This document shows, piece after piece, positions 20,290-29,531 of a DNA stretch of 64,000 nucleotides. This DNA is from Ustilago trichophora (lineage: Eukaryota > Basidiomycota > Ustilaginomycetes > Ustilaginales > Ustilaginaceae): assembly GCA_900323505.1 (NCBI GenBank), contig OOIN01000021.1:653130-717129 (forward strand), in the 5' to 3' direction. A program made the position numbers and the translations under genes. A model generated the notes under the pieces. The model was given only the letters and a program-made list of their open reading frames with translations. It ran no database searches and was not told the origin of the DNA. Each line of letters begins with the position of its first letter. The stretch's first letter is position 1.

Positions 20290-21309
20290 GGCGGTGCGAT
20301 CAGGGCGACGGGATGATGTCAAGATGATTCAAGAAGGAGCCGAAGCGAGCAGATGGGATGGAGGTGGAAGGTAAGAAGGGATGATGATGATGATGAGCAG
20401 ATTGACAAGGCTCAGGTCATTCGTTGAGTAAGACAATTTGCCCTTTGTTCTGCTCTGCGCTGCGCAGCTCCGCACTGACCTCGCAATTTCGGGCTGAGCA
20501 GCAGCAACAGCAGCAGCAACACGGCTCATCCGACGCAATGATGCGCTGACAAGATGAAGTGAAGCGGATCTTCCGCCCAAATGCAATCAGCAGTGTCCCA
20601 CAATCCAAACGACGCGAGACGATCCTTTTGTCCGCCTTGAACTGAGCGCACTTGACTGACCTCTGCATCAACGCGTTTGCTCAATTCAAACGCAAAAGTC
20701 CCCAACACTTAGGATTCGATACATTACTTGGCCTTTGAATAAATCCCACGCCACCAAAAGCATACATAACGTATCGTCATTTGTCGGATGCAATCCGAGT
20801 ATGACCTGAAAAGATGCTTTTTGTCGGCTGCTTCCTAATGAAGTGAATCAGCCAAAATGATGTAGTACAGCGGTACACAGATTCCCGATTTCCGCGTTTC
20901 TTTTCTTTTCTTTTTCTTTTTTTTTTCTCTTTTTTTCTCTTTGTGTGTGATTTTGCCAATTCTTCCTGTTTGTCCTCCTCATGTAACAAACCAGCTCCAG
21001 TTCATTTCCTCAAATCATCACATCTCTGATGGCAGCCATCGATCAAAGCCAGCTTCGTTAATCGCAACCACCACCACCACCGCCGCCAACATCACAGCCG
21101 TCGAGCCATTGCTACCAACACAGCACAGTATCTTTCAGCATTCCAAGTCGCCCTTCACCTCTGCTGCACCACCAGGCCATGCTGTCTCTCGCACACGCCG
21201 TAACCCTCTCATAGACAATCCACACTCAGTCACAGCGGCACAGAAGCTTGGCATCAGACGTAAGCCTGGCTGTGCGGCACTCGGCTCATCAGAGCATTGC
21301 TAGAAACGC
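20290..21309. other. Divergent promoter region upstream of tRNase Z
   Basis: A 1.0-kb spacer containing a strong pyrimidine tract (about 20898-20942, mostly T with C) and CAC/CCG trinucleotide-rich sequence near 21068-21090. ORFs here are low-complexity. The region probably serves both flanking genes. Confidence 0.5.
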
Positions 21310-24300
21310 ATGTGGTGGTCACGCCTACCAATCCTTACACCAACCACTTGCGCTCTATCATCCCCTCGCATCAGTAATCTACCACCTTCTTCGCGCAGAT
21401 TCAGCTCCTCTACACTCATTCGCGCACCAAGAGAACAAAGAAACATGCTTGCCGATCTCCGTGTCCTCCATGTCCCCTCATCCGACACCAATGTCCTCCC
21501 TCCAGTCATCCTCCAACTCGGGGCTGATCGTTACCTTTTCAATGTTGGCGAGGGCACCTCACGCTCCTCCACCCAGCGCAAAGCCAACCTCAGCCGTGTC
21601 TCCAACATTTTCATCTCCAGAGTTGCATGGGAGGCTATCGGCGGTCTGCCCGGTGTCCTCATGTCCATGGCCGATGGTCAGCGTCCCAGCGAAGCAGTCT
21701 ACGGTCCAGAAAGTCTTCGCTATGCCCTCGCAACCATGCGAACCTATGCAAAGCGAGACATCATGAAGCTTCACATCAACGAGATCCCAGCACAGTCTGC
21801 CTCTTCAACTTCGGCCAACAAGCAAAGCACATCGCCTGAGCCAGAAGCCACACCTTTCTTCAGCGACGACAACCTCTCCATCTACGCTGTGCCTCTCTTG
21901 CCCACCAACGCCTCTCAAAGAGCTTCCAAGAAGCAAAAGCTGGACACTCAGCGCCCAATAACGCCCTCGGCAGCCACACTCGATAAGGTCGATAAGCTGT
22001 GGCGAAAGCCCTACTTCAACCCTTCCAGCCTTCAAGGTCAAGAGGCGCAGGCTTGGATTCAGCTCGTATCTGACAGCATCTTCAACGATTCTCTACTTCA
22101 AAAACGTCAGCAGCAACAGTCAACAACCAACACTGAGGCAGTTCCAGATGCGTCAATGTCGGGAAAGCTTGTTTCTTCCACCGATGATGTCGAGACGGAC
22201 GACGCCGACGTATCGCAAGCTCCACCATCATCACATTCAAAACCTCTTTCGCCGTGGCGCCCTCCCCTCTCCCCCGCTTTCGTCACACGTCTCTTGCCAC
22301 ACCCACACACCGACACCCGCAACATTTCAGCAGATCAAAGTGACATTGCCCAAGGCGGCCAGGCACCCGTTCTCGCTTATATCTGCGAGGCACACCCGCA
22401 ACGAGGCAAGTTTGATCCACTCAAAGCCACCCAGGCTGGCGTTCCTCCAGGTCCTTCTTTCGCAGCCTTGACAAAGGGTGAGGATATCACTTTCAACCGT
22501 CCAGTCTCTTGGCCAAGTATGCAGGCCGACGAAAGGAAAAAGTGGATCCAGTCTCAGAGAGGCGCTCAGCGTGCTGGAGCAGGGGTTGCCACTAACAAGC
22601 CCAAGCCAAATGGCAAGCAGAACGCTAAAGAAAATGCCAAGGATGCGCAGGACCCGACACCTGCTTCTTGGAGCCAGCTTGAGGAAGTGCTTGTCAAGTC
22701 GACCGATGTAGTCGGTCCTTCGCGTGCTGGCGCTGTCGTTTTTCACATGTACCTTCCTTCGGTCGCTTACATCGACGACCTGCTAGGCGAGAGTGTTTCA
22801 GCCACCTTCTCGCCATACACGGCCCACGCCAACACGCATCTACCCAAGGAACAGTCACGAACACCCCATGCCATTGTGCACGCTGTGCCGCTCGATGTTC
22901 TCCAAGATGCACGCTACCGAAAATGGATGCGACTGTTTGGGCCCGGATGCCATCATGTCATTGCCAACTACGACGTCTGCGCCAACAAGCTCATGTTCCC
23001 TTCCAGCGCCACCATCCCACTTCGTCTTTCCAAGCTCGATGATGTCATGTTCAAGGTGCCCCAGTACCAGCTTGCACCTCGTTTCTCCCTCGATGCTCTG
23101 TCGAGCGGTGCAGCAGCCGAGTTCCCACTTAAGCTCGTGGCAGCCGAGGCCGACCAGGTCATCCCGCTGCATCCTCGTGGCGAGCCCAAACGCTACAGCT
23201 CGGGCGCACCCGATTTCGACTGGCCTGTACAGTCTGAGCAAGCAGACAAGTTTGCCGCTTTCCAATTCGATGTCGCAGAGGAGACAGAGCAGCAAGCGCA
23301 GCAACTTGCCAAAGCCAAGGCCAAGAACAATACCAACCCGAAGGTCAAGACGCAAAAGCCTCGGAACAGCGCCACTGCCACCGAAGACGTGTCGGCAGAC
23401 GAACTTGGAGCGGTGCGCAACATGCGTCTGAGAGAAGCGCGCAAGCAAGCATGGGAAGAGTACCTAAATGTGGTTGCGAAGATCAAGGCAAGTTCTTCCA
23501 CACGGTCTGCCGGGTTGGCTCCGGAGAAGGACATCTTGGTGACCACACTGGGTACCGGCTCAGCAGCACCTAGCAAGTACCGCAACGTCATCTCGACTCT
23601 CATCCAGACGCCTTCCTCTGGCAACATTCTGCTCGACGCTGGTGAATCCACATACGGCCTGCTTCGTCGCAAATTTGGATGTCGTCGAGATGGCACCGCT
23701 GCTGAGAGCGGGTCGCTGGTCGGCCAAGATGTCGACGACATTCTCCGCGAGATGAGAGTTCTGTTCATCAGCCATATTCACGCAGACCACCACATCGGGC
23801 TCATTCGATTGCTTCTCGAGCGACGCAAGCTCCAGCCCAAGTCCGAAAAGCCGCTCTATCTTGTCGGAACAGGCTTCGTCCACAACTACCTGGAAGAGTA
23901 CGAACAGATCGAAAAGCTTGGGCTGGATGAAGACGTCATTCTTGTGCTCAATGACCACCTTGATCACCAAACGGGTGTCGATCCCAACCCCGCTGCCAAT
24001 GCAGCCACAAGCTCAAACACTGCGAACGGCAATGCGCGTGAACAGCGTGCGCGCCACGAACACGTCTCGCATGTTGAAAGTATCAAGACTCTCACTGGCC
24101 TCTCGGCCATTCACACAGCACGCGTCGTTCACCGTGGATCGCACTGCTACGGCCTTGTCCTTCGACATGCTACCGAGGGTTGGTCTGTCACTTACTCTGG
24201 TGACACCCGTCCTGCACCTGAGCTCATCGCTGCCGGCCGGGACTGTACGCTGCTGATCCACGAAGCGACGCTCGAAGATGGTGAGCTCGAGATGGCTATC

Positions 24301-24792
24301 GGTAAAGGTCACTCTACCTTTGGCGAGGCTATTCGAGTGGGGCATGAGATGGGTGCGCAAAACATCCTGCTGACGCACTTCTCACAGCGCTATCCGAAGA
24401 TGGCAAGATCTTCGCTATTTGCGTTGGGCGACCAGGGTGGGCAAGGTGGCAAGAATGTGCCGATTGCATTGGCGTTTGATATGGTGACTTACCCGTTGAG
24501 CCAATTCAGCAAGATTCAGGGATATACGCCTGCGATGGAGGCGCTGTTCGCGGCGGACACCGAGGGCGATGAGGATGTTGTTGTTGGGGCTGGTGAGGCT
24601 GGGGCGGACGGTGCTGCTGGTGCTGGTGGAAAAGCAGAGGAGAAGGGGCAGCAAGGGAAGCAGCAGCAGTCGAAAGGCAAGAGCACCAAGGGTTCTGCTG
24701 TTGCGGCAGCTACCTCGCTTGGTGTCGTCGCCGCGTCCAACGGTGAAGCTGAACAAGAGGCTATCGCTCATAAGGCCGAGCAAGATCGTTAG
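21310..24792 (+). CDS. TRZ1: tRNase Z, long form (tRNA 3' endonuclease)
   Basis: A 1160-residue protein that removes 3' trailers from tRNA precursors. The N-terminal half is a degenerate metallo-beta-lactamase unit beginning LRVLHVPSSDTN, with the flexible-arm region. The C-terminal half is the active unit: PSKYRN (from residue 754, the PxKxRN loop), HIHADHH (822-828, zinc ligands), GDTRP (about 964), HEAT (984) and HFSQRY (1023). All metal ligands are present. Residues 1-45 are rich in Arg/Ser without acids (a mitochondrial presequence). A second in-frame ATG at residue 46 (21445) precedes the conserved domain, so dual mitochondrial and nuclear forms are plausible, as in yeast Trz1. At 1160 residues it is longer than most (about 800-900), owing to Ala/Gln/Lys-rich inserts and tail. 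Confidence 0.96.
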   Translation: MWWSRLPILTPTTCALSSPRISNLPPSSRRFSSSTLIRAPREQRNMLADLRVLHVPSSDTNVLPPVILQLGADRYLFNVGEGTSRSSTQRKANLSRVSNIFISRVAWEAIGGLPGVLMSMADGQRPSEAVYGPESLRYALATMRTYAKRDIMKLHINEIPAQSASSTSANKQSTSPEPEATPFFSDDNLSIYAVPLLPTNASQRASKKQKLDTQRPITPSAATLDKVDKLWRKPYFNPSSLQGQEAQAWIQLVSDSIFNDSLLQKRQQQQSTTNTEAVPDASMSGKLVSSTDDVETDDADVSQAPPSSHSKPLSPWRPPLSPAFVTRLLPHPHTDTRNISADQSDIAQGGQAPVLAYICEAHPQRGKFDPLKATQAGVPPGPSFAALTKGEDITFNRPVSWPSMQADERKKWIQSQRGAQRAGAGVATNKPKPNGKQNAKENAKDAQDPTPASWSQLEEVLVKSTDVVGPSRAGAVVFHMYLPSVAYIDDLLGESVSATFSPYTAHANTHLPKEQSRTPHAIVHAVPLDVLQDARYRKWMRLFGPGCHHVIANYDVCANKLMFPSSATIPLRLSKLDDVMFKVPQYQLAPRFSLDALSSGAAAEFPLKLVAAEADQVIPLHPRGEPKRYSSGAPDFDWPVQSEQADKFAAFQFDVAEETEQQAQQLAKAKAKNNTNPKVKTQKPRNSATATEDVSADELGAVRNMRLREARKQAWEEYLNVVAKIKASSSTRSAGLAPEKDILVTTLGTGSAAPSKYRNVISTLIQTPSSGNILLDAGESTYGLLRRKFGCRRDGTAAESGSLVGQDVDDILREMRVLFISHIHADHHIGLIRLLLERRKLQPKSEKPLYLVGTGFVHNYLEEYEQIEKLGLDEDVILVLNDHLDHQTGVDPNPAANAATSSNTANGNAREQRARHEHVSHVESIKTLTGLSAIHTARVVHRGSHCYGLVLRHATEGWSVTYSGDTRPAPELIAAGRDCTLLIHEATLEDGELEMAIGKGHSTFGEAIRVGHEMGAQNILLTHFSQRYPKMARSSLFALGDQGGQGGKNVPIALAFDMVTYPLSQFSKIQGYTPAMEALFAADTEGDEDVVVGAGEAGADGAAGAGGKAEEKGQQGKQQQSKGKSTKGSAVAAATSLGVVAASNGEAEQEAIAHKAEQDR

Positions 24793-24869
24793 TATCTACA
24801 CTTTGCTCATCTTTGTCCACATTGGTCTTATAGTACAATGCTAACAATTCTATCCTTAATTCTCTCTCC

Positions 24870-25289
24870 ATGCGTGCAGTTAAGTCGTCGACCTCTGACG
24901 CAGCCACTTGGTCGGAGCGATACGTGCGCAAAGGAATGAAACCGTCAGAATGGCGCTATATCGGCCTTCGCTTCTCCCCCTTTCCTTCTTCCTCCACCCT
25001 CCCCACCATCCTACCCAGCTTTGTACTGGACGTAGTACATACGGCCCAAACATCCACACTGGGCAACGCTGGGGGAGCTTACAACGTCGACATTCTGTCC
25101 ACACATTCTTGCGCCCTTGATCAAGGAAAGAGTTGGGATGCCGTACTCCGTGTAGAAGCCAGACACGGTCAGGATCTAGTAACTTCGTTAAGCATGCTTC
25201 CCTCCCCCACGGTACAGGACAAAAAGATACGATTGCGAGTGGTAGGCCCAACAACAGCTGTTCAAACTTTGCAGAATTTGTTCTTCTAA
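24870..25289 (+). CDS. Probable RNase P/MRP subunit of the Pop8/Rpp14 type
   Basis: A 139-residue intron-free ORF 77 bases after the tRNase Z stop, on the same strand. The pattern fits a Pop8-like fold: a W-R-Y-I-G-L-R first strand, a helix LPSFVLDVVHTAQTSTLGNAG, the strand YNVDILS, then W-D-A-V-L-R-V, a helix and a final strand IRLRVVGPTTAVQTL. In the family the corresponding elements are a short basic strand, L-x-x-A-L-G-x-x-G, (V/I)DIL and (A/I)xLRV. RNase P trims tRNA 5' leaders in the nucleus, so this gene next to the 3' processing enzyme would make a functional pair. The match is by eye and low in identity; an unrelated small protein is possible. Confidence 0.5.
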   Translation: MRAVKSSTSDAATWSERYVRKGMKPSEWRYIGLRFSPFPSSSTLPTILPSFVLDVVHTAQTSTLGNAGGAYNVDILSTHSCALDQGKSWDAVLRVEARHGQDLVTSLSMLPSPTVQDKKIRLRVVGPTTAVQTLQNLFF

Positions 25290-25497
25290 ACACTGCAATA
25301 CAGTCCACACAGTACACGCCTAATCACACAAGATTTCTAAGAGTGGAATAGAAGGAATAAAACCTTCTCGTCCAAAGCTGGGAAGTTATGTACATTATAA
25401 AAAGAAACAGTATTAGTGAGAAGAGTCGAGTGTGTAGGAGTGGGATTGTACAAGGTGAATCGATTGGATGTAGTTTGTTAGGGTTGCAGCTGAGATT

Positions 25498-26676
25498 CTA
25501 GAGCTGGGTACCAAAGACGTAATCCCAAACCTTGGATGTGACGCCAAAGCCCAACTCGAAGTTCTTGTAATGGTGTTCGAGATGGTACTGCTTCATGTTC
25601 TTCATGTACTGAGGCAACTTTGTGTGGTGGAGAGCATAGTGCATGCAGTCGTAAACGACGTACATGCAGAAAGATCCCGAGATGATGCCGTTTGCTACTG
25701 CGTTGGGGAAGAGAGTGTGTGCGAGTTGGGTGAATGGGTAACTGAGGACAAAGAAGAGGAGAGGAGGCATGACGAGGCGAAGGCGATCCATGGGGAGATA
25801 GTGGTGGACACCGTGGAGGAGGAAGTGGAGGGTGAGGAAGGCGGGTTTGTCGGGGAGAACGTCGTCAATGTGGAAGAGGAAGCGGTGGATGGTGTATTCG
25901 AGCAAGGTCCAGATGACGACGCCGATGACCCAGCAGATAGCTGTTTGAGTGAGGGCGATGGACCAGATGGAGGTGTCGAACTGGGTAGGGTTGGAAGCGG
26001 CTTGGTACCAGTTGGAGGCGTTGAGGGGGGTTTTGGAGAGGTTGGAGGCGAACTGGGTGGTGGAGCGGAAGAAGATGATGGATGCGATGGGGAGCCAGAT
26101 CATGGGGACTACGTACCAGGGGGTACGGGTGAAGACTTCGAGGTAGTCCTGGTCAAAGAAGCGAGCAGGGTTTTTGAGATGTCGTGGCGAGTGAACCTGC
26201 TGTAGGTAAAAGTGTTTGGAGAAGTTGGCACGAAGCATCTGAGGCATGAGTGGCTTGTTAAGGTCGAGGAACTTGTTGGTCTTGTAGTCAGAGGAGAAAT
26301 CGGTCTCCTCGGGGTGGAAGTCGTCGGTGATGACGATGGAATCGTCCTTGCCAGAATAGCCTCCTTTGGCAGCACGCTGGTTGAGGGCACTGATTTCAGC
26401 CTCGGTGGTGGGGAGTCGACCGATGATGTGCTCGTCGAGAAGCTCGTAGGCAGAGTCGGAGTGAGAGTGCTCCTGAGGGTCGTCCATGATGTGACCCATG
26501 TCCTTGCCGGCGTACTGTAGGATGAGGTCGTCTCCACCAGGATGGTCGTCGACGAAATCAGTGACGTCGTAGACCTTGCCGCGGTGGATGACCCAGCAAT
26601 CGGTGGCGGTATTGTGCCTGGCAACGTCGTCAGCAGAGAAGAGCTGCATCTTGGAGGAAGAAGCTGTTGCCGCCAT
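25498..26676 (-). CDS. SCS7: Sphingolipid/fatty-acid 2-hydroxylase with cytochrome b5 domain
   Basis: A 392-residue ER membrane enzyme that 2-hydroxylates the very-long-chain acyl group of ceramides. The start is MAATASSSKM at 26676; the open frame further upstream is Thr-repeat leader sequence. A cytochrome b5 domain comes first (residues about 10-90) with HPGG heme ligand at 45-48 and the second His near 70. The fatty-acid hydroxylase domain follows, with transmembrane pairs and the di-iron histidine boxes HRFLFH, HFLLHGVHH, HYALHH and YHLEHHY. It ends VWDYVFGTQL. Length and order match yeast Scs7 and human FA2H. A GATGGTGGTGGT microsatellite lies in the 5' UTR near 26712-26744. It is divergent from MMM1. 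Confidence 0.96.
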   Translation of the reverse strand: MAATASSSKMQLFSADDVARHNTATDCWVIHRGKVYDVTDFVDDHPGGDDLILQYAGKDMGHIMDDPQEHSHSDSAYELLDEHIIGRLPTTEAEISALNQRAAKGGYSGKDDSIVITDDFHPEETDFSSDYKTNKFLDLNKPLMPQMLRANFSKHFYLQQVHSPRHLKNPARFFDQDYLEVFTRTPWYVVPMIWLPIASIIFFRSTTQFASNLSKTPLNASNWYQAASNPTQFDTSIWSIALTQTAICWVIGVVIWTLLEYTIHRFLFHIDDVLPDKPAFLTLHFLLHGVHHYLPMDRLRLVMPPLLFFVLSYPFTQLAHTLFPNAVANGIISGSFCMYVVYDCMHYALHHTKLPQYMKNMKQYHLEHHYKNFELGFGVTSKVWDYVFGTQL

Positions 26677-27443
26677 TGTTGTGGATGTGGCGAGACAGGG
26701 TATAGTAGTAGTGATGATGATGGTGGTGGTGGTGGTGGTGGTGGTTCTCAACAAAATCGATTCAAAGAGACAAGTCGAAAGCGTCAGGGTTCTGACCACG
26801 CCACTTTTTTTGTACTGTACAGTACAAAATAGCTGCGCGCGTGTGTGACTGCGCCTGCGTGTGGCAAAAATGTATTGAATTTTTCTCACTGGAGATGCGG
26901 ATTCCAAGCCAAGAGGCTTCTTCTCGGCGTTCTCCTTCCGTCCTTGAATTGAACACATTGGATCATGGATTGAATTCACAAACCTCGAATGCTTGATCGT
27001 CCCGACATCGAGCTGTATTGGGAAATCAGATCAACTGGAAAGCCAAGTTGGTGTGATTATAGTAGTTGCTTACACGCTTAACGTAAGGCGCGGTTGGCAC
27101 ATGTATTTGCAGCTCCGACTGTACAGTACTGTAGCAGAATTTGCATCGGGCAAATTGATCCGCCTTTGCAAACGATTCGATTCCTTTTTTCACTCACCAA
27201 AATTCTCGCACGACAACAGACCGATCGCCGATCAAAGCGTCCACCATTCACGATTTGACATTTCGAAAGGAACGGTTATGCGACATCTTCTGTACAGTAC
27301 ACCTTCTCCTCTCCCTCACATCAGCCGCTGCGACCACCATACATCACCATGAGGAACGCCAAAAAAGGCTCAACTCACCTGCTCCTGTAGGCAGCTGGCA
27401 CCCCGCACACAAGCTTACTCACACCGTCCATACCTCCACCACC
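26677..27443. promoter_or_regulatory. SCS7-MMM1 divergent promoter with repeated CTGTACAGTAC palindromes
   Basis: This 767-base spacer carries three copies of the core CTGTACAGT. One lies in the perfect 14-bp palindrome GTACTGTACAGTAC at 26812-26825. A second is at 27118-27127 (ACTGTACAGT, running into a TACAGTACTGTA palindrome). The third is at 27290-27300 (CTGTACAGTAC). Such dyads are typical of dimeric regulator sites. No known factor is assigned from sequence alone. Confidence 0.45.
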
Positions 27444-29279
27444 ATGCAGCAGACAGAGCAACACGCCCGCCTGGCATACCCCATGAGCCAACATCCTATG
27501 GCTTCTGCACCCGCTTACTTTGCCTACCTGCCATCTCCATCACGATGGACCTTTACACAAGGCCTCATCGTCGGCCAGGTCTCCATGGTCGTCATCGCTC
27601 TTCTCCTCATCCGCTATGTCATCTTTGAAGACTCAGCCACTGCTTTGGAGAAGGAACGCCTCATGCGTCTCAAGATATCCGAACGTCGATCTAAACGTCA
27701 TGCCAAACAACTTCTACAAGGCGCAGGTGCAAGAAGCACTACCAACCCCTCTGCAACTACGCCCTCTTCCAATCCGCCTCCCAAATCCAATCGCCTTTCT
27801 TCCGACACAAGAGCCTCGACCTTCGCCAACATCCTCGACAAGACTGCCTATGACATCTCTTCCCATCTCCCAGAAAGCACAGACTGGCTCAACGTCATGT
27901 TTGCTCAAGCCATAGCAGGCTATCGCGAAGATGTGCTGGCTGGAGGCGTGTCTCCTCACCCACCCGAGCACCACCACGCTGCACGTGTTCGACACGCCTC
28001 ACCAGCCATTCACTTTGGTGCCGATGCAATCCATCCAACCGAGCACCTCGAACCACAAAAGGAGAGAACGGCGCGAGATCTCATGGAAGAGATTCTCAAT
28101 CGCGCCTCTTCCCCCTTCCTCGACCCCATCCGTGTTACCGAGGCCGACTTCGGTGATGCCTACCCCATCTTTACCAACGCACGTGTTCGTCCTGCCGACG
28201 ATACCGGTCGCACCCGCATCGAGATTGACGTCGACTACTCGGACCAAATCACGCTCGCCATCGATACAAAGCTGCTCATCAACTTTCCCAAACCACGTTT
28301 CGCCGTCTTGCCCGTCTCGCTCAGTCTCACAATCGTACGCTTTTCCGGTACACTCGCAGTCGAGCTCTTTTCTTCGGATCCCAATGCAACCGTACTCCCC
28401 ACAGCTGCTCCACCAGCTCCATCTTCGAGTGCCAAAGCATCGCAGCCACCGCCTCTGCCTCGCTCACGCCATCAGCTTCACTTTTCTCTTCATCCGGATT
28501 TTGCTCTCGAGGCGTCGGCAACAAGCTTGTTGGGATCCAGAGCGAAGCTGCAGGACATTCCCAAGATCGAGCAGCTGCTCGTTTCGAGATTGCGAGGGTG
28601 GATCTTGGATCGGTTTGTTTGGCCCAGATATTGGAGTCTCACCTTGCCCAACTTGGTACCGTCACCATCCGCTGCGAGGCATGCCGAACATGGCTCTGGT
28701 GATGTCGCATCAGGAACAGCAACCGTGCGAGTAAACGATGGAGCCTCGATCGACTCTGCATCCGGCGCCGGTCAGATGAAGGTCGGTACTGGCATTCAAA
28801 GGACCGATGACTCGGTCATCCAGCCAGGCCATCTCGAATCGGCACGGCAAGAGATGCTCCATGCCAACTCTGACCGACAAGTCAACCCGCCTTCTCGACC
28901 GCCGCACTCCCGCTCTTCTTCCTCTGCACTCGCTTCCAACTCGCACAACCCAATACGAAGCGGCGGCCTCAGCATGCCAGCTGGCATAGGAAGTGTCGAA
29001 GCCTGGAGAGCACATACAGCAGGAGTCTACAGCCAGCCATCGCACCAACACGCTACCAGCCTCACCCAAGCCGCGCTACTGCGCGCCAATGGCGGCGGCG
29101 GTGGCGGCGGTACCGACAGCGCACCGGGATCAGATGTTCACATAGAGGTGCCAGGCAGCTTCCGCGGTTCAGTGGCTGGCGCGGGCATCGGGCTGGCTTC
29201 ATCGGCTACATCTTCTTCGTTGCCGCATGGTGGACATACGTCATCGGGTTTACGGAATCGGCCTGGGTTTGCTCAATAG
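27444..29279 (+). CDS. MMM1: MMM1, ER anchor of the ERMES complex
   Basis: A 611-residue protein starting MQQTEQHARL at 27444; the longer open frame from 27255 is probably leader. A short luminal N-terminus leads into one transmembrane segment (about 38-60, GLIVGQVSMVVIALLLI). The SMP lipid-transfer domain follows (about 146-408), with the characteristic segments TDWLNVMFAQ, YPIFTNARVRP, RIEIDVDYSDQITLAIDTK and LPVSLSLTIVRFSG. MMM1 tethers ER to mitochondria and moves phospholipids with Mdm12, Mdm34 and Mdm10. The C-terminal ~200 residues are Ser/Gly/His-rich and disordered, longer than in yeast Mmm1 (426 residues). Identification is strong from topology plus SMP sequence. Confidence 0.95.
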   Translation: MQQTEQHARLAYPMSQHPMASAPAYFAYLPSPSRWTFTQGLIVGQVSMVVIALLLIRYVIFEDSATALEKERLMRLKISERRSKRHAKQLLQGAGARSTTNPSATTPSSNPPPKSNRLSSDTRASTFANILDKTAYDISSHLPESTDWLNVMFAQAIAGYREDVLAGGVSPHPPEHHHAARVRHASPAIHFGADAIHPTEHLEPQKERTARDLMEEILNRASSPFLDPIRVTEADFGDAYPIFTNARVRPADDTGRTRIEIDVDYSDQITLAIDTKLLINFPKPRFAVLPVSLSLTIVRFSGTLAVELFSSDPNATVLPTAAPPAPSSSAKASQPPPLPRSRHQLHFSLHPDFALEASATSLLGSRAKLQDIPKIEQLLVSRLRGWILDRFVWPRYWSLTLPNLVPSPSAARHAEHGSGDVASGTATVRVNDGASIDSASGAGQMKVGTGIQRTDDSVIQPGHLESARQEMLHANSDRQVNPPSRPPHSRSSSSALASNSHNPIRSGGLSMPAGIGSVEAWRAHTAGVYSQPSHQHATSLTQAALLRANGGGGGGGTDSAPGSDVHIEVPGSFRGSVAGAGIGLASSATSSSLPHGGHTSSGLRNRPGFAQ

Positions 29280-29531
29280 TCACCATCCTACACTTCGCAA
29301 TCGGCATTGACATATCCGATTTGTTCGGAACATATCGATTGGGAACCAACAGAGACTAATGAGCGTGTTACGTGCAGATACGAAAGCGGAATCCAAAGAT
29401 TGAAAGCAAAGGAAAGAAGGTGGAACAGAACAGAAGTAATGAGGCGTGACAAGCTGAGTGATGAACAAGCAGTAATGCAATGCAGTGAGAACGCGCAAGG
29501 CGCTCAGAGCCGGAAAGAGAATGACGAGAGC

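Noticed and set aside
24880..25317. 145-codon minus-strand frame opposite the Pop8-like ORF
   Set aside because: It is the antisense shadow; the plus-strand translation has the better strand-helix pattern and sits directly behind tRNase Z.
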